This document shows, piece after piece, positions 1 through 8,045 of a stretch of 64,000 nucleotides of DNA. A program made the position numbers and the translations under genes. The DNA lies in NCBI GenBank assembly GCA_036676235.1, contig JAKFDI010000008.1:48411-112410 (forward strand), given 5' to 3'. The notes beneath the pieces are model-generated. The model saw only the letters and a list, made by a program, of their open reading frames with translations. It had not been told where the DNA came from and searched no databases. The DNA comes from JAKFDI01 sp036676235 (GTDB taxonomy: Bacteria > Pseudomonadota > Gammaproteobacteria > Burkholderiales > Burkholderiaceae_C). Position 1 is the stretch's first letter; the number at the start of each line of letters is the position of its first letter.

Positions 1-343
1 GATCAGAGACGCGCTGATGTGTGGCGCCCGCAGCGATGCTCAGTGCGAGCGCCACCAGATACAGACTACTGAGCAGCGCGTCAGAGAGAAAGACAATCTG
101 ACCGCTGACCCACTGCACTGGGGCAACCGCCGCTGCGGCAAGAGCCACCCACGCACTGGAAGAAACACGAACGCGGGCGTGAGCTGCGAAGACGGCGGCT
201 GCGACAAGCGCAACACCGAAGGCGGCCAACGCCTGCTGCTCGAAAGAGTTCCAGGGCGGATAGTGGCCAGGCAAGAGGTAGCTGAGGCACAAGGTGAACA
301 GCCCCAGGAACATCGTCGGATAGTTCAGGATGGGAACTGACAT
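1..343 (-). CDS. PglL-like O-oligosaccharyltransferase, N-terminal part
   Basis: This reading frame starts at 343 and stays open to the window edge, giving 114 residues with no stop. The product is hydrophobic: it begins MSVPILNYPTMFLGLFTLCL, then has the LPGHYPPW motif and further membrane segments. A His-Tyr-Pro-Pro-Trp stretch after a first membrane helix is typical of the N-terminus of PglL/TfpO-type ligases, which transfer lipid-linked glycans to pilins. It lies just downstream of pilA on the same strand, behind a hairpin terminator, as pilin glycosylation ligases often do. No clear ribosome-binding site is seen. The catalytic loop lies outside the window, so a Wzy/WaaL-type O-antigen polymerase or ligase is the alternative. 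Confidence 0.6.
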   Translation of the reverse strand, partial: MSVPILNYPTMFLGLFTLCLSYLLPGHYPPWNSFEQQALAAFGVALVAAAVFAAHARVRVSSSAWVALAAAAVAPVQWVSGQIVFLSDALLSSLYLVALALSIAAGATHQRVSD

Positions 344-376
344 GTATATGTGCGCGGGAGTGGGCTATCAACCAAC

Positions 377-407
377 AAAAAGAGCGTGCCGCGGCACGCT
401 CTTTTTT
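377..407. terminator. Rho-independent terminator after pilA
   Basis: AGAGCGTGCC pairs with GGCACGCTCT across a two-base loop, flanked by an A-run on one side and a T-run on the other. It can therefore work in both directions. It follows the pilA stop and separates pilA from the glycosyltransferase gene. Confidence 0.9.
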
Positions 408-423
408 TGACGGGCGGAATCGA

Positions 424-936
424 TTAGTTGGCCGAGTAGGTTCCCGACGTAGTCACCGTTGCCTTGCACGAGCCCGGCAGGAACTTGCCGACGGTGGCCA
501 GGTCACCAGATACGACACCGCACAACCAGCCGCCGACTTGAGCGCCCAGGTCGGTAGGCGAGGCCATGTAGGTGTTGTCAACCTTCACCGGAACCAAATA
601 GACATACTTGTCGTTGAGACCGGCATCGATGCCTGCGTTGATTTGCACGCGCACCATGCCATTCGCGTTGGTCGCAACCTGCTTCACATACTTACTCGTT
701 TGGGAAGCGCTTTCACAGCCCCAGCCGCCTGCGGCAGGGGCGGCGCCAGAACTTGCCGACTGGTAGGTCTCGGTCACGCTTGTCCGACATCCAGATGCGG
801 CGAGCACCACTTCTGACATCTTTGCCTTCTTCGTGTAATCCTGATACGCCGGCAGCGCCACCGCTGCCAGGATGCCGATGATCGCGACCACGATCATCAG
901 TTCGATGAGAGTAAAACCTTGTTGAACGCGCTTCAT
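424..936 (-). CDS. pilA: type IV pilin (major pilin subunit)
   Basis: A 170-residue type IVa prepilin. The leader MKRVQQG is followed by the processing site G/F and the hydrophobic helix FTLIELMIVVAIIGILAAVA, with Glu at +5 of the mature protein. PilD would cleave and N-methylate it, and PilB/PilQ would assemble it for twitching, adhesion or DNA uptake. The last part has a Cys pair (LCGVV...GSC) that would form the disulfide-bounded D-region. The start at 936 has AGGAG in front and gives a six-residue basic leader; a longer in-frame start at 990 would spoil that leader. It has its own terminator and a sigma-54-like promoter, so it is probably monocistronic and PilSR/RpoN-controlled. Confidence 0.95.
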   Translation of the reverse strand: MKRVQQGFTLIELMIVVAIIGILAAVALPAYQDYTKKAKMSEVVLAASGCRTSVTETYQSASSGAAPAAGGWGCESASQTSKYVKQVATNANGMVRVQINAGIDAGLNDKYVYLVPVKVDNTYMASPTDLGAQVGGWLCGVVSGDLATVGKFLPGSCKATVTTSGTYSAN

Positions 937-978
937 TGAAAAGCTCCTGAAAGGGTGGTGAAGTTGCCCTCTTCCTTG

Positions 979-994
979 TGCAGGGTGCATGCCA
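979..994 (-). promoter_or_regulatory. sigma-54 (-24/-12) promoter of pilA
   Basis: Read on the minus strand this is TGGCATG-N4-CTGCA, with GG and GC at the required 10-bp spacing. It differs from TGGCACG-N4-TTGCA at two positions. The predicted start site is about 30 nt before the pilA start codon. Sigma-54 control of pilA through PilR is known in Pseudomonas and relatives. Confidence 0.7.
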
Positions 995-1033
995 GCCTTT
1001 TCAGCGTGAGGTTCGTCGCACTTCGGCGGATCG

Positions 1034-1102
1034 ACTGACGCACCGGGTCACAATTTGTCGAACTCGCGCGCTGCACTGGAACACAACTGACGCAACTGGT
1101 CA
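1034..1102 (-). promoter_or_regulatory. twin TGAC-N7-GTCA palindromes upstream of pilA (putative enhancer sites)
   Basis: Two copies of ACTGACGCA-N5-GGTCA-like sequence (1034-1050 and 1086-1102), each containing the inverted repeat TGAC-N7-GTCA. They are 52 bp apart, close to five helical turns, and lie roughly 70 and 120 bp upstream of the predicted pilA start site. That is where a sigma-54 activator such as PilR would bind. The outer copy overlaps the stop codon of the phosphodiesterase gene. The activator's identity is inference. Confidence 0.5.
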
Positions 1103-1915
1103 GTTTCGCCAGGCGTTCAGCACGGCGGCGTGATGCGGTTCGAGCCGCATCGTCTGGCCGGCCTGCAGCGCGTGAATGCGGTGGCGCGTGTCGAAGCGGG
1201 CGATCTCGCTCATCACGGCGTCGAGTTCACCTGGCTTGATGTGCGTGATGTGCACGTCGATGCTGCCGGCCAGCTGATTCAATTCCGCGCGCAAGGTCGA
1301 AGGGCACAGGTGCTGGCTGATACCGGCCAGGTGCCGCTCATCGTTGCCGAAGGCGGTTTCGATGACCAGCTGCGCCACCTTCATGTCGGCGAGGCGCCGC
1401 CATAGCGCGGGGTTCGGGCCGGTATCGCCGGTGTAGACCCACCAGCCCGCTTCGCCGCCGTCGACGGCGAAGCCGACTGCGGGCACGGTGTGTTCGGCAA
1501 CCAGCACTTCGATGCGGTGTGCATCCAGCAGCAGCACGTCGCCCACGGCGAAGGGCTCGAAGCGGAGCGCCGGCGCCTCGGTGCTCGGCAGGCGCGTGAA
1601 GTCGGGCCAGATCACGCCGTTGAAGATGTGCGTGCGCAGCGCGGCAATGGTCTCGGGCAGCGCATGCACGGTGACGGGGCCGCGCTTGGCCGCCAGGCGC
1701 GTGCGCAGCACGCTGTCGGCGAGCAGTCCGATCGACAGCACATGGTCGAGGTGCGAATGGCTGACAAGGATGTGGTCGATGCGCGCCATCTCGCCCAGCG
1801 TCAGGTCGCCCACCCCCGTACCGGCGTCGACGAGCACGGTGTCGCCCAGCAGGAACGAGGTCGTCTTGGAGCCGGCGGCGATGGCACCGGAACAGCCGAG
1901 GACGCGAATGATCAT
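1100..1915 (-). CDS. MBL-fold hydrolase, class II cyclic-nucleotide phosphodiesterase-like
   Basis: A 271-residue metallo-beta-lactamase-fold protein. It opens MIIRVLGCSGAIAAG and carries the metal-binding motif HSHLDH near residue 67, then TGDTGPN and ITHIKPGE, which supply later ligands. The layout matches the class II 3',5'-cyclic nucleotide phosphodiesterase group of the MBL superfamily; RNase Z-like and lactonase-like enzymes share the fold. No signal peptide is present, so it is probably cytoplasmic. The start at 1915 is where homology begins; a longer frame to 2071 adds a basic, low-complexity stretch and was not used. Its substrate cannot be read from the sequence. If it hydrolyses cAMP, its place next to pilA would fit cAMP-linked pilus control, but that is inference. 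Confidence 0.75.
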   Translation of the reverse strand: MIIRVLGCSGAIAAGSKTTSFLLGDTVLVDAGTGVGDLTLGEMARIDHILVSHSHLDHVLSIGLLADSVLRTRLAAKRGPVTVHALPETIAALRTHIFNGVIWPDFTRLPSTEAPALRFEPFAVGDVLLLDAHRIEVLVAEHTVPAVGFAVDGGEAGWWVYTGDTGPNPALWRRLADMKVAQLVIETAFGNDERHLAGISQHLCPSTLRAELNQLAGSIDVHITHIKPGELDAVMSEIARFDTRHRIHALQAGQTMRLEPHHAAVLNAWRN

Positions 1916-2094
1916 GAGAGTCGAAGCCGTGCAGCCCGGCAGTGAAGGTAGGCGGTCCCCAGCCGGGAGGCCGCGAGGCACCCAGGCCTCCATGCAATGG
2001 TGCGGCCGCCGTTTCCGCTCTGCAAGACGCGCAAGTCGCGTTTTCGGCGCGTGGCGCGACGGCGCAACCACGCGCGCAGAGGGGGCGTGAAAAG

Positions 2095-2123
2095 CATCAC
2101 GGGCCTTTGACAGGCCCGTGATG
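2095..2123 (-). terminator. terminator after the kinase-phosphatase-FHA operon
   Basis: CATCACGGGCCT and AGGCCCGTGATG form a 12-bp perfect stem with a 5-nt loop. On the minus strand it is followed by GCTTTTC. It ends the transcript coming from the FHA gene. Confidence 0.85.
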
Positions 2124-2177
2124 AAAAACGCTCAAGAAATTCGAACCGCCGTTGCGCCGGCGAGCGGCGCCCGTCGC

Positions 2178-2858
2178 TCAGCCCTGCACGAACTGCATCT
2201 GCGTGCCGGCAAGCTCGATCACATCGCCGTTCTTGAGATGCACAGTCTCGCCGACGAGCGGCGTGCCGTTGACGGTGGGCCGGTTCGCGCCTTCGACGTG
2301 CGCGAACACGTAGCCGGCCGGGCGCTTGGTGATGGAAGCGACCTGCACGCCGGGCTTGCCGACGGTGGTGACGACTTTGACGAGATTGACTTCGCGGCCG
2401 GCCGCGGCGCCGTTGAGCACGCGGATGGATGCGGGCACGGTGGCGGTGCCAAGGGCGCCGAAGCCGGAGTTGCCGTAGCCGCCGGTCGGGGCATAGGCGC
2501 CGGGCGAAGGTGAGCGGGCTGCCGAAGCCGAGGCCGGCTTCATGATCATCGTCTTCTCGTACTCGTTGCCGTCATCGACGAGGTACTTGATCTTGTACTT
2601 GCCGATCTCGACCGTGTCGTTGTGCGCGAGCAGCTGCTTCTTGACGGCCTTGCCGTTGATGTAGGTGCCGTTGGTGCTGTTGAGGTCTTCGATGAAGACG
2701 TCGGCACCGACCATCTGGAGCACGGCGTGTTCGCCGCTGACGGCGAGGTTGTCGATGACGATGTCGTTGTACGGGCGGCGGCCGAGGGTCGTCTTGTCTT
2801 TGGTGATCTGGACCTCCTTGATCACCACACCGTCGAGCGATACGACCAGTTTGCCCAT
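2178..2858 (-). CDS. FHA domain protein
   Basis: A 226-residue protein with a canonical forkhead-associated domain in its first 90 residues. Phosphothreonine-binding signatures are visible: GRRP near 26, SGEH at 41-44 and STNGT at 61-65. A Ser/Pro/Gly-rich linker (about 108-135) leads to a second, degenerate FHA-like half (about 140-226) ending in NGDVIELAGTQMQFV. FHA domains read phosphothreonines, so this is the likely effector or scaffold for the kinase and phosphatase encoded just upstream. It is the last gene of the operon, 61 bp after the phosphatase, and is followed by a strong terminator. GAGG stands seven bases before the start. No other type VI secretion genes are nearby. Confidence 0.9.
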   Translation of the reverse strand: MGKLVVSLDGVVIKEVQITKDKTTLGRRPYNDIVIDNLAVSGEHAVLQMVGADVFIEDLNSTNGTYINGKAVKKQLLAHNDTVEIGKYKIKYLVDDGNEYEKTMIMKPASASAARSPSPGAYAPTGGYGNSGFGALGTATVPASIRVLNGAAAGREVNLVKVVTTVGKPGVQVASITKRPAGYVFAHVEGANRPTVNGTPLVGETVHLKNGDVIELAGTQMQFVQG

Positions 2859-2919
2859 GCTAGACCTCGTGTCTCTTCTCGTCTGTCTTCGATTCGTCGT
2901 ATGAGCCGATGCGCGCCGC

Positions 2920-3702
2920 TCAGCGCCGGAAGGGCCACCACGAACGTGCTGGACTGCTGATGCTGCGTACCCGTGCCAGTATCACAGAAATATTGTCCTT
3001 GCCCCCCGCGTCATTGGCTGCATCGACGAGTGCGGCACCTGCTTCTTCGAGCGAGTCGCACGACTGCAACAGCTGCGCGATGCTCTCGTCGTCGACCATG
3101 TCGTTGAGGCCGTCGGAGCACAGCAGATAGAGGTCGCCGGGCATCAGATCGTGCAGGTGCGTCTCGAGCAATACGGTGTCTTCGACCCCCACCGCGCGCG
3201 TGACGAGGTTCTTGTTGGCCGAGAACGCGGCCTGCTCCTGCGTGATGAGCCCGGCGTCGATCTGTTCCTGCAGCAGCGAGTGGTCGTGCGTGATCTGCTG
3301 CAGCCGCCCGCCGCGCAGGCGGTAGGCGCGCGAGTCGCCGACGTGGCCCATGAGCAGCCGCCCTTCGCGGAACGCGCCGACGACGAGCGTGGTGCCCATG
3401 CCGGCGTACTGCGGGTTGGAGTTGGCGGCGTTGAAGATGGCTCGGTTGGCGTTGTCCACGCAGATGTCCATCGCACGGCGCACGTCGGCATCCGACGCGG
3501 AGGCCGACGCCTCCTGCAGCCAGCGGCCGAGTTCGGTCTTGATGAAGGAGGTGGCCATGCCGCTGGCCACTTCGCCGGCGTTGTAGCCGCCCATGCCGTC
3601 GGCCAGCACGATGAGGGACGAGGCTTCGTCCACCGCCACCGAGTCCTCGTTGTTGTTGCGAGCGCGGCCAGTGTCCGTGGCGCTGAAGAACTCGAAACTC
3701 AT
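2920..3702 (-). CDS. PP2C-family serine/threonine phosphatase
   Basis: A 260-residue stand-alone PPM/PP2C phosphatase (Stp1/PrpC/PppA type). The metal-binding acids are all visible: NNED at 17-20, ADGMGG at 34-39, CSDG with Asp197, and GGKDN with Asp236. It has no membrane segment and should be a soluble Mn/Mg-dependent enzyme that removes phosphate from Ser/Thr residues. Encoded between a Ser/Thr kinase and an FHA protein, it most likely reverses the kinase's action. The start at 3702 gives the family-typical beginning MSFEFFSATDTGR. The frame extends upstream, but only with Arg-rich low-complexity sequence overlapping the kinase gene. Confidence 0.93.
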   Translation of the reverse strand: MSFEFFSATDTGRARNNNEDSVAVDEASSLIVLADGMGGYNAGEVASGMATSFIKTELGRWLQEASASASDADVRRAMDICVDNANRAIFNAANSNPQYAGMGTTLVVGAFREGRLLMGHVGDSRAYRLRGGRLQQITHDHSLLQEQIDAGLITQEQAAFSANKNLVTRAVGVEDTVLLETHLHDLMPGDLYLLCSDGLNDMVDDESIAQLLQSCDSLEEAGAALVDAANDAGGKDNISVILARVRSISSPARSWWPFRR

Positions 3703-3775
3703 GGTGTGGATGAAGACGGGTGGCCCGCCCCGGGAAGGCGACGCGGCAGGCGGGTCGGAGGGCGGAATTGTGCCT

Positions 3776-5044
3776 TCAATCGGGCCTCCGGTACGGCGCG
3801 GTGGCGGCGAACGGATCGTCCGACCCGGGGGGCGGCGCGTCGTCCGGCAGAGGTTCGGCGGGAGCCGGCTCGAGCATGCCGCACACCGCGCGCAGGTCCC
3901 GGGCCAGCTCGCGGCCGTCGCCGTAGCGCACCTCGGGCCGCTTCTCCAGCGCCAGCGCCACCACGTCGGCCAGCGTCTGGGGCAGCTCGGGACGCAGCGT
4001 GCGCACGTCGGGCGCCGGGGCGTTGGCAATCTCGAACATGAGTTTCGCCATCGAGTCGGCACGGTGCGGCAGCCGTCCGGTGAGCAGCTGGAACAGCATC
4101 ACGCCGAGCGAGTACAGGTCGGAGCGCCCGTCGACGCGGTTGCCGGCCATCTGCTCGGGCGACATGAACGAGGGCGTGCCCAGCACCATGCCCGTGCGGG
4201 TGCGGCTCGAATCGGTGATGCGCGCGATGCCGAAGTCGGTGACCTTCACGGTGTTGCGGTCCGGATCGACCATCACGTTGGCCGGCTTCACGTCGCGGTG
4301 CACCACGCCCTGGCTGTGCGCGTAGGCGAGCGCGTCGGCCACGCGCGCGACGATCTGCAGCACGTGCGGCACGGGCAGCAGCTGGGCCGGCTGGGTGTGG
4401 CCCTGCAGGTCGTGGCCGCGCAGGTATTCCATCGCGATGTAGGCGAGCTCCTGGTCCTCGCCGGCGTCGAAGATGGTGACGATGTCGCGGTGCTGCAGGC
4501 GGCCGGCGGTCTCGGCTTCGCGGAAGAAGCGCTCGCGCGCTTCGGCGAGTTCGGTGCCGTCGAACTCGCGCGCCAGCGCCATGGTCTTGATGGCGACCTG
4601 GCGGCCGATCTTCGGGTCGTGGCCGAGGTACACCGCACCCATCGCGCCGCGCCCGAGTTCACGGTCGATCTGGTAGCGGCCGAGCGTCGTGCGCTCGGGG
4701 TGGCGCGTGGTGGGTGCGACGGAGGCCGGCGCGGACACGGACTCGGGGGCGCTCGATGCCGGTGCCGGCCGGCTTGTCGGGCGCGCAGCCGGCGGCACAC
4801 GCCGCGCCGAGCCACGACCAGCGAGATAGCCCAGATGTCCCGCCGCGAGCGCCGCCACGGGAATGAAACCGGCGGCGGCACCCGGCCAGACGGCGAGCCA
4901 CAGCAGCACGAACCACACGACGCAGGCCGCCAGCGTGATGGCAATCGCCAGGCGGCGCGGCAGCCGGGGCAGACCCAGCGCCACGTACAGCAGCGCTGCG
5001 GCAAAGGCGGTGCCGATGGCGGCCCAGGCGATCAGCTGCGGCAC
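3776..5044 (-). CDS. membrane serine/threonine protein kinase
   Basis: A 422-residue Hanks-type kinase. Two or three hydrophobic helices (about 5-24, 33-52, 55-75) come first, then a Pro/Ala/Ser linker and the kinase domain from about 122: GRGAMG loop, AIK with Lys153, HRDVKPAN (249-256) and DFG (270-272). Most bacterial membrane kinases have the helix after the kinase domain, so this order is unusual. No extracytoplasmic sensor domain is seen. The start is uncertain: GTG at 5044 follows a GAGAGG just after the TerC stop, and the longer frame to 5308 would overlap terC. It heads the kinase-phosphatase-FHA module and lies 14 bp from terC, so all four genes may be cotranscribed. Confidence 0.9.
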   Translation of the reverse strand: MPQLIAWAAIGTAFAAALLYVALGLPRLPRRLAIAITLAACVVWFVLLWLAVWPGAAAGFIPVAALAAGHLGYLAGRGSARRVPPAARPTSRPAPASSAPESVSAPASVAPTTRHPERTTLGRYQIDRELGRGAMGAVYLGHDPKIGRQVAIKTMALAREFDGTELAEARERFFREAETAGRLQHRDIVTIFDAGEDQELAYIAMEYLRGHDLQGHTQPAQLLPVPHVLQIVARVADALAYAHSQGVVHRDVKPANVMVDPDRNTVKVTDFGIARITDSSRTRTGMVLGTPSFMSPEQMAGNRVDGRSDLYSLGVMLFQLLTGRLPHRADSMAKLMFEIANAPAPDVRTLRPELPQTLADVVALALEKRPEVRYGDGRELARDLRAVCGMLEPAPAEPLPDDAPPPGSDDPFAATAPYRRPD

Positions 5045-5058
5045 GCCGGCGATGCCTC

Positions 5059-5775
5059 TCAGCCGGCTTGCGCCGACTCGCTGCGCTTCTTGAGCACGAA
5101 GCCGACGACGAAGACCAGCAAGGCGCCGACGGCACCGGCGACGTAGCCGAGCGTCGACGGATCGATGTGGCTCCACTGGACGAGGTGCGGCGTGACGGCG
5201 GGATCGGTCACGGCCATGGTGCCGGCGATCCAGCCGAGCAGCATGCCGCCCAGGGTGATGATGATCGGGAAGCGGTCCATCAGCTTGATGACCAGCTGGC
5301 TGCCCCACACGATGATGGGAATGCTCACCAAGAGGCCGAAGATCACGAGCGGCATCTTGTGGTCGCCGCCGGCATTCTCGGCCGCACCGGCAATGGCGAT
5401 GACGTTGTCGACGCTCATCACCAGATCGGCCACGATGATGGTCTTGATGGCCGCCATCAGCTTGTCGCTCGCCTGGATGTTGGCGTGGTCGTCATCGTCG
5501 GGTGCGAGCAGCTTGACGCCGATCCACAGCAGCAGCGCGGCGCCCACGAGCTTGAGGTAGGGAATCGCCAGCAGCGTGAGCGCGAAGAAGATGAGGATCA
5601 CGCGCAGCACGATCGCCCCGGCCGTGCCCCACAGGATGCCCTTGATGCGGTGCTCCGGCGACAACTTGCGGCACGCCAGGGCGATCACCACCGCGTTGTC
5701 GCCGCCGAGCAGGATGTCGATCATGATGATCTGGCCGACAGCGATCCAGAACTCGGGGGTCATGAACTGTTCCAT
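5059..5775 (-). CDS. TerC/YjbE family integral membrane protein
   Basis: A 238-residue protein with about seven membrane helices and the TerC hallmarks GGDNAVVIALA (near 24) and SVDNVIAIAG (near 120). Their Asp-Asn pairs form the presumed metal path. TerC proteins are linked to tellurite resistance and, in studied cases (Alx, MntP-like roles, YkoY), to manganese export and metal loading of secreted enzymes. The start at 5775 gives MEQFMTPEFW, directly before the first helix. It precedes the Ser/Thr kinase by 14 bp. No yybP-ykoY manganese riboswitch could be recognised in the 190 bp upstream. A role in supplying or guarding Mn for the PP2C phosphatase is only a speculation from position. Confidence 0.88.
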   Translation of the reverse strand: MEQFMTPEFWIAVGQIIMIDILLGGDNAVVIALACRKLSPEHRIKGILWGTAGAIVLRVILIFFALTLLAIPYLKLVGAALLLWIGVKLLAPDDDDHANIQASDKLMAAIKTIIVADLVMSVDNVIAIAGAAENAGGDHKMPLVIFGLLVSIPIIVWGSQLVIKLMDRFPIIITLGGMLLGWIAGTMAVTDPAVTPHLVQWSHIDPSTLGYVAGAVGALLVFVVGFVLKKRSESAQAG

Positions 5776-5964
5776 CAACGCGATCCTTGCTCCAAAGTCG
5801 TCAAAGTGTAGGGGGGGTGTTGCCTGCGGCCGATGCGTGGAGTTGCAGATGCGACCTAAGCGAAAGGGCCGCACGCGGCGACCCTTGGGCACAAGTGCCG
5901 CGGACCGGCGGCCCGCAGCGAACGGTCTTCTTGCGCGCCGCTGCCGCGGGTCACGGTCCGTCGT

Positions 5965-6858
5965 TCAGAGCAGGCCCTTGAGCAGCTTGCCCATCTCGGA
6001 CGGGTTCTTCGTCACGGTGAAGCCGCACGCTTCCATGATGGCGAGCTTGGCATCGGCCGTGTCGTCGCCGCCGGAGATCAGCGCGCCGGCATGGCCCATG
6101 CGCTTGCCCGCGGGTGCGGTGACACCGGCGATGAAGCCGACGATCGGCTTCTTCATGTGGTCCTTGCACCAGCGCGCGGCGTCGGCTTCGTCGGGGCCGC
6201 CGATCTCGCCGATCATGATGACGGCGTCGGTGTCGGGATCGTCGTTGAACATGCGCATCACATCGATGTGCTTGAGGCCATTGATCGGGTCGCCGCCGAT
6301 GCCCACGGCGCTCGACTGGCCGATGCCGATGTCGGTGAGCTGCGCCACCGCCTCATAGGTCAGCGTGCCCGAGCGCGAAACCACGCCGACGCGGCCCTTC
6401 TTGTGGATGTGGCCCGGCATGATGCCGATCTTGATTTCGTCGGGCGTGATGAGGCCCGGGCAGTTCGGGCCGAGCAGCAGCGTTTCCTTGCCGCCCTGCG
6501 CAACCCTGAGCTTCATCTTGTTGCGCACTTCCAGCATGTCCTTGATGGGAATGCCTTCGGTGATGCAGATGGCGAGATCCAGGTCGGCCTCGACCGCCTC
6601 CCAGATGGCGGCCGCGGCACCGGCCGGCGGCACGTAGATCACGCTGACGGTGGCGCCGGTGTTCTCGGCCGCGTCCTTGACGGTCGCGAAGATCGGAATG
6701 CCCTCGAAGTCTTCGCCGGCCTTCTTCGGGTTCACGCCAGCGACGAAGGCCGCTTTGCCATTGGCGTAGTCGCGGCACATGCGGGTGTGGAACTGGCCCG
6801 TCTTGCCGGTGATGCCCTGCGTGATGACCTTGGTGTCTTTGTTGATCAGGATGCTCAT
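5965..6858 (-). CDS. sucD: succinyl-CoA synthetase alpha subunit
   Basis: A 297-residue subunit of the TCA-cycle ligase that interconverts succinyl-CoA and succinate with nucleotide phosphorylation. It begins MSILINKDTKVI and has the CoA-binding N-terminal Rossmann domain (QGITGKTGQFH). The phosphohistidine loop is seen near the C-terminus in GHAGALISGG, and GPNCPG is typical of the family. It follows sucC by 26 bp in the usual beta-alpha order. Length and motifs are full and normal. A longer frame running up to 8244 is a shadow of sucC. Confidence 0.97.
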   Translation of the reverse strand: MSILINKDTKVITQGITGKTGQFHTRMCRDYANGKAAFVAGVNPKKAGEDFEGIPIFATVKDAAENTGATVSVIYVPPAGAAAAIWEAVEADLDLAICITEGIPIKDMLEVRNKMKLRVAQGGKETLLLGPNCPGLITPDEIKIGIMPGHIHKKGRVGVVSRSGTLTYEAVAQLTDIGIGQSSAVGIGGDPINGLKHIDVMRMFNDDPDTDAVIMIGEIGGPDEADAARWCKDHMKKPIVGFIAGVTAPAGKRMGHAGALISGGDDTADAKLAIMEACGFTVTKNPSEMGKLLKGLL

Positions 6859-6884
6859 GTGTGTTCCTTGGGCTGCGTGCTGGC

Positions 6885-8045
6885 TTACTTCAGCGCAGCC
6901 ATGACTTTTTCGGCGGCCTCGGCCATCGAATCGGCGCTGATGATGGGCAGGCCGCTGTCGGCCAGCATCCTCTTGCCCTGCTGTTCGTTCGTGCCCTTCA
7001 TGCGCACGACCAGCGGCACCTGCAGGTTCACCGCCTTGCACGCGGCGATCACGCCTTCGGCAATGGTGTCGCAGCGCATGATGCCGCCGAAGATGTTGAC
7101 CAGGATGGCCTTGACCTTCGGGCTCGCCAGCATGATCTTGAAGGCTTCGGTCACCTTCTCGGCGGTGGCGCCGCCGCCCACGTCGAGGAAGTTCGCCGGC
7201 TCGCCGCCGAAGAGCTTGATGGTGTCCATGGTCGCCATCGCCAGACCCGCGCCGTTGACCAGGCAGCCGATGTTGCCGTCGAGCTGGATGTAGGCGAGGT
7301 CGTACTTGCTGGCCTCGATCTCGGCCGGGTCTTCCTCGTCGAGGTCGCGGTAGGCCACGATCTCGGGGTGGCGGAACAGGGCGTTGCTGTCGAAGTTGAA
7401 CTTCGCGTCCAGCGCCTTGATGTTGCCGTTGCCTTCCAGGATCAGCGGGTTGATCTCGGCGAGGCTGGCGTCGGTGTCCATGTAGCACTGGTAGAGCTTC
7501 TTGAACACGTCGATGGCCTGCGCCTGCGAGGCTTGCGGCACGCCGATGCCGTTGGCGAGTTCGACGCCCTGCGCATCGGTCATGCCGGTGAGCGGGTCGA
7601 CGAAGACCTTGATGATCTTCTCGGGCGTGGCGTGCGCCACTTCCTCGATGTCCATGCCGCCTTCGGAGCTGGCCATCATTGCGACCTTTTGCGTGGCACG
7701 GTCGGTGACAGCGGCGACGTAGTACTCCTTCTTGATGTCCGCGCCTTCCTCGACCAGCAGGCGGCGCACCTTCTGGCCTTCGGGGCCGGTCTGGTGGGTC
7801 TTGAGCTGCATGCCGAGGATTTCTTCGGAGAGCTTCTTCACGTCGTCGAGCGAGCGCGCGAGTTTCACGCCGCCGCCCTTGCCGCGACCGCCGGCGTGGA
7901 TCTGCGCCTTGACGACCCACACCGGGCCGCCGAGCTTCTGCGCGGCTTCGCCGGCTTCGTGCACGCTGAACGCGGGGTAGCCGCGCGGCACCGGGACGCC
8001 GAACTGGCGCAGGATTTCCTTGCCTTGGTATTCGTGAATCTTCAT
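6885..8045 (-). CDS. sucC: succinyl-CoA synthetase beta subunit
   Basis: A 386-residue ATP-grasp subunit that binds nucleotide and succinate. It begins MKIHEYQGKEILRQFGV. Other visible features are QIHAGGRGKGGGVK in the ATP-grasp fold, EINPL at the Mg-binding end, and VNIFGGIMRCD in the C-terminal CoA-ligase domain. Its start codon overlaps the stop of the DUF2889 gene in an ATGA, so translation of the two is probably coupled. It pairs with sucD downstream. Confidence 0.97.
   Translation of the reverse strand: MKIHEYQGKEILRQFGVPVPRGYPAFSVHEAGEAAQKLGGPVWVVKAQIHAGGRGKGGGVKLARSLDDVKKLSEEILGMQLKTHQTGPEGQKVRRLLVEEGADIKKEYYVAAVTDRATQKVAMMASSEGGMDIEEVAHATPEKIIKVFVDPLTGMTDAQGVELANGIGVPQASQAQAIDVFKKLYQCYMDTDASLAEINPLILEGNGNIKALDAKFNFDSNALFRHPEIVAYRDLDEEDPAEIEASKYDLAYIQLDGNIGCLVNGAGLAMATMDTIKLFGGEPANFLDVGGGATAEKVTEAFKIMLASPKVKAILVNIFGGIMRCDTIAEGVIAACKAVNLQVPLVVRMKGTNEQQGKRMLADSGLPIISADSMAEAAEKVMAALK

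Noticed and set aside
1916..2071. A longer phosphodiesterase start at 2071
   Set aside because: The added 52 residues are basic and low-complexity, and homology begins at 1915.
2178..3702. Type VI secretion regulatory genes (Fha, PppA)
   Set aside because: FHA and PP2C genes occur in T6SS clusters, but no tss/tag genes are nearby.
5776..5964. Possible yybP-ykoY manganese riboswitch before terC
   Set aside because: The conserved helices and loop sequences could not be found by eye. A covariance-model search would settle it.
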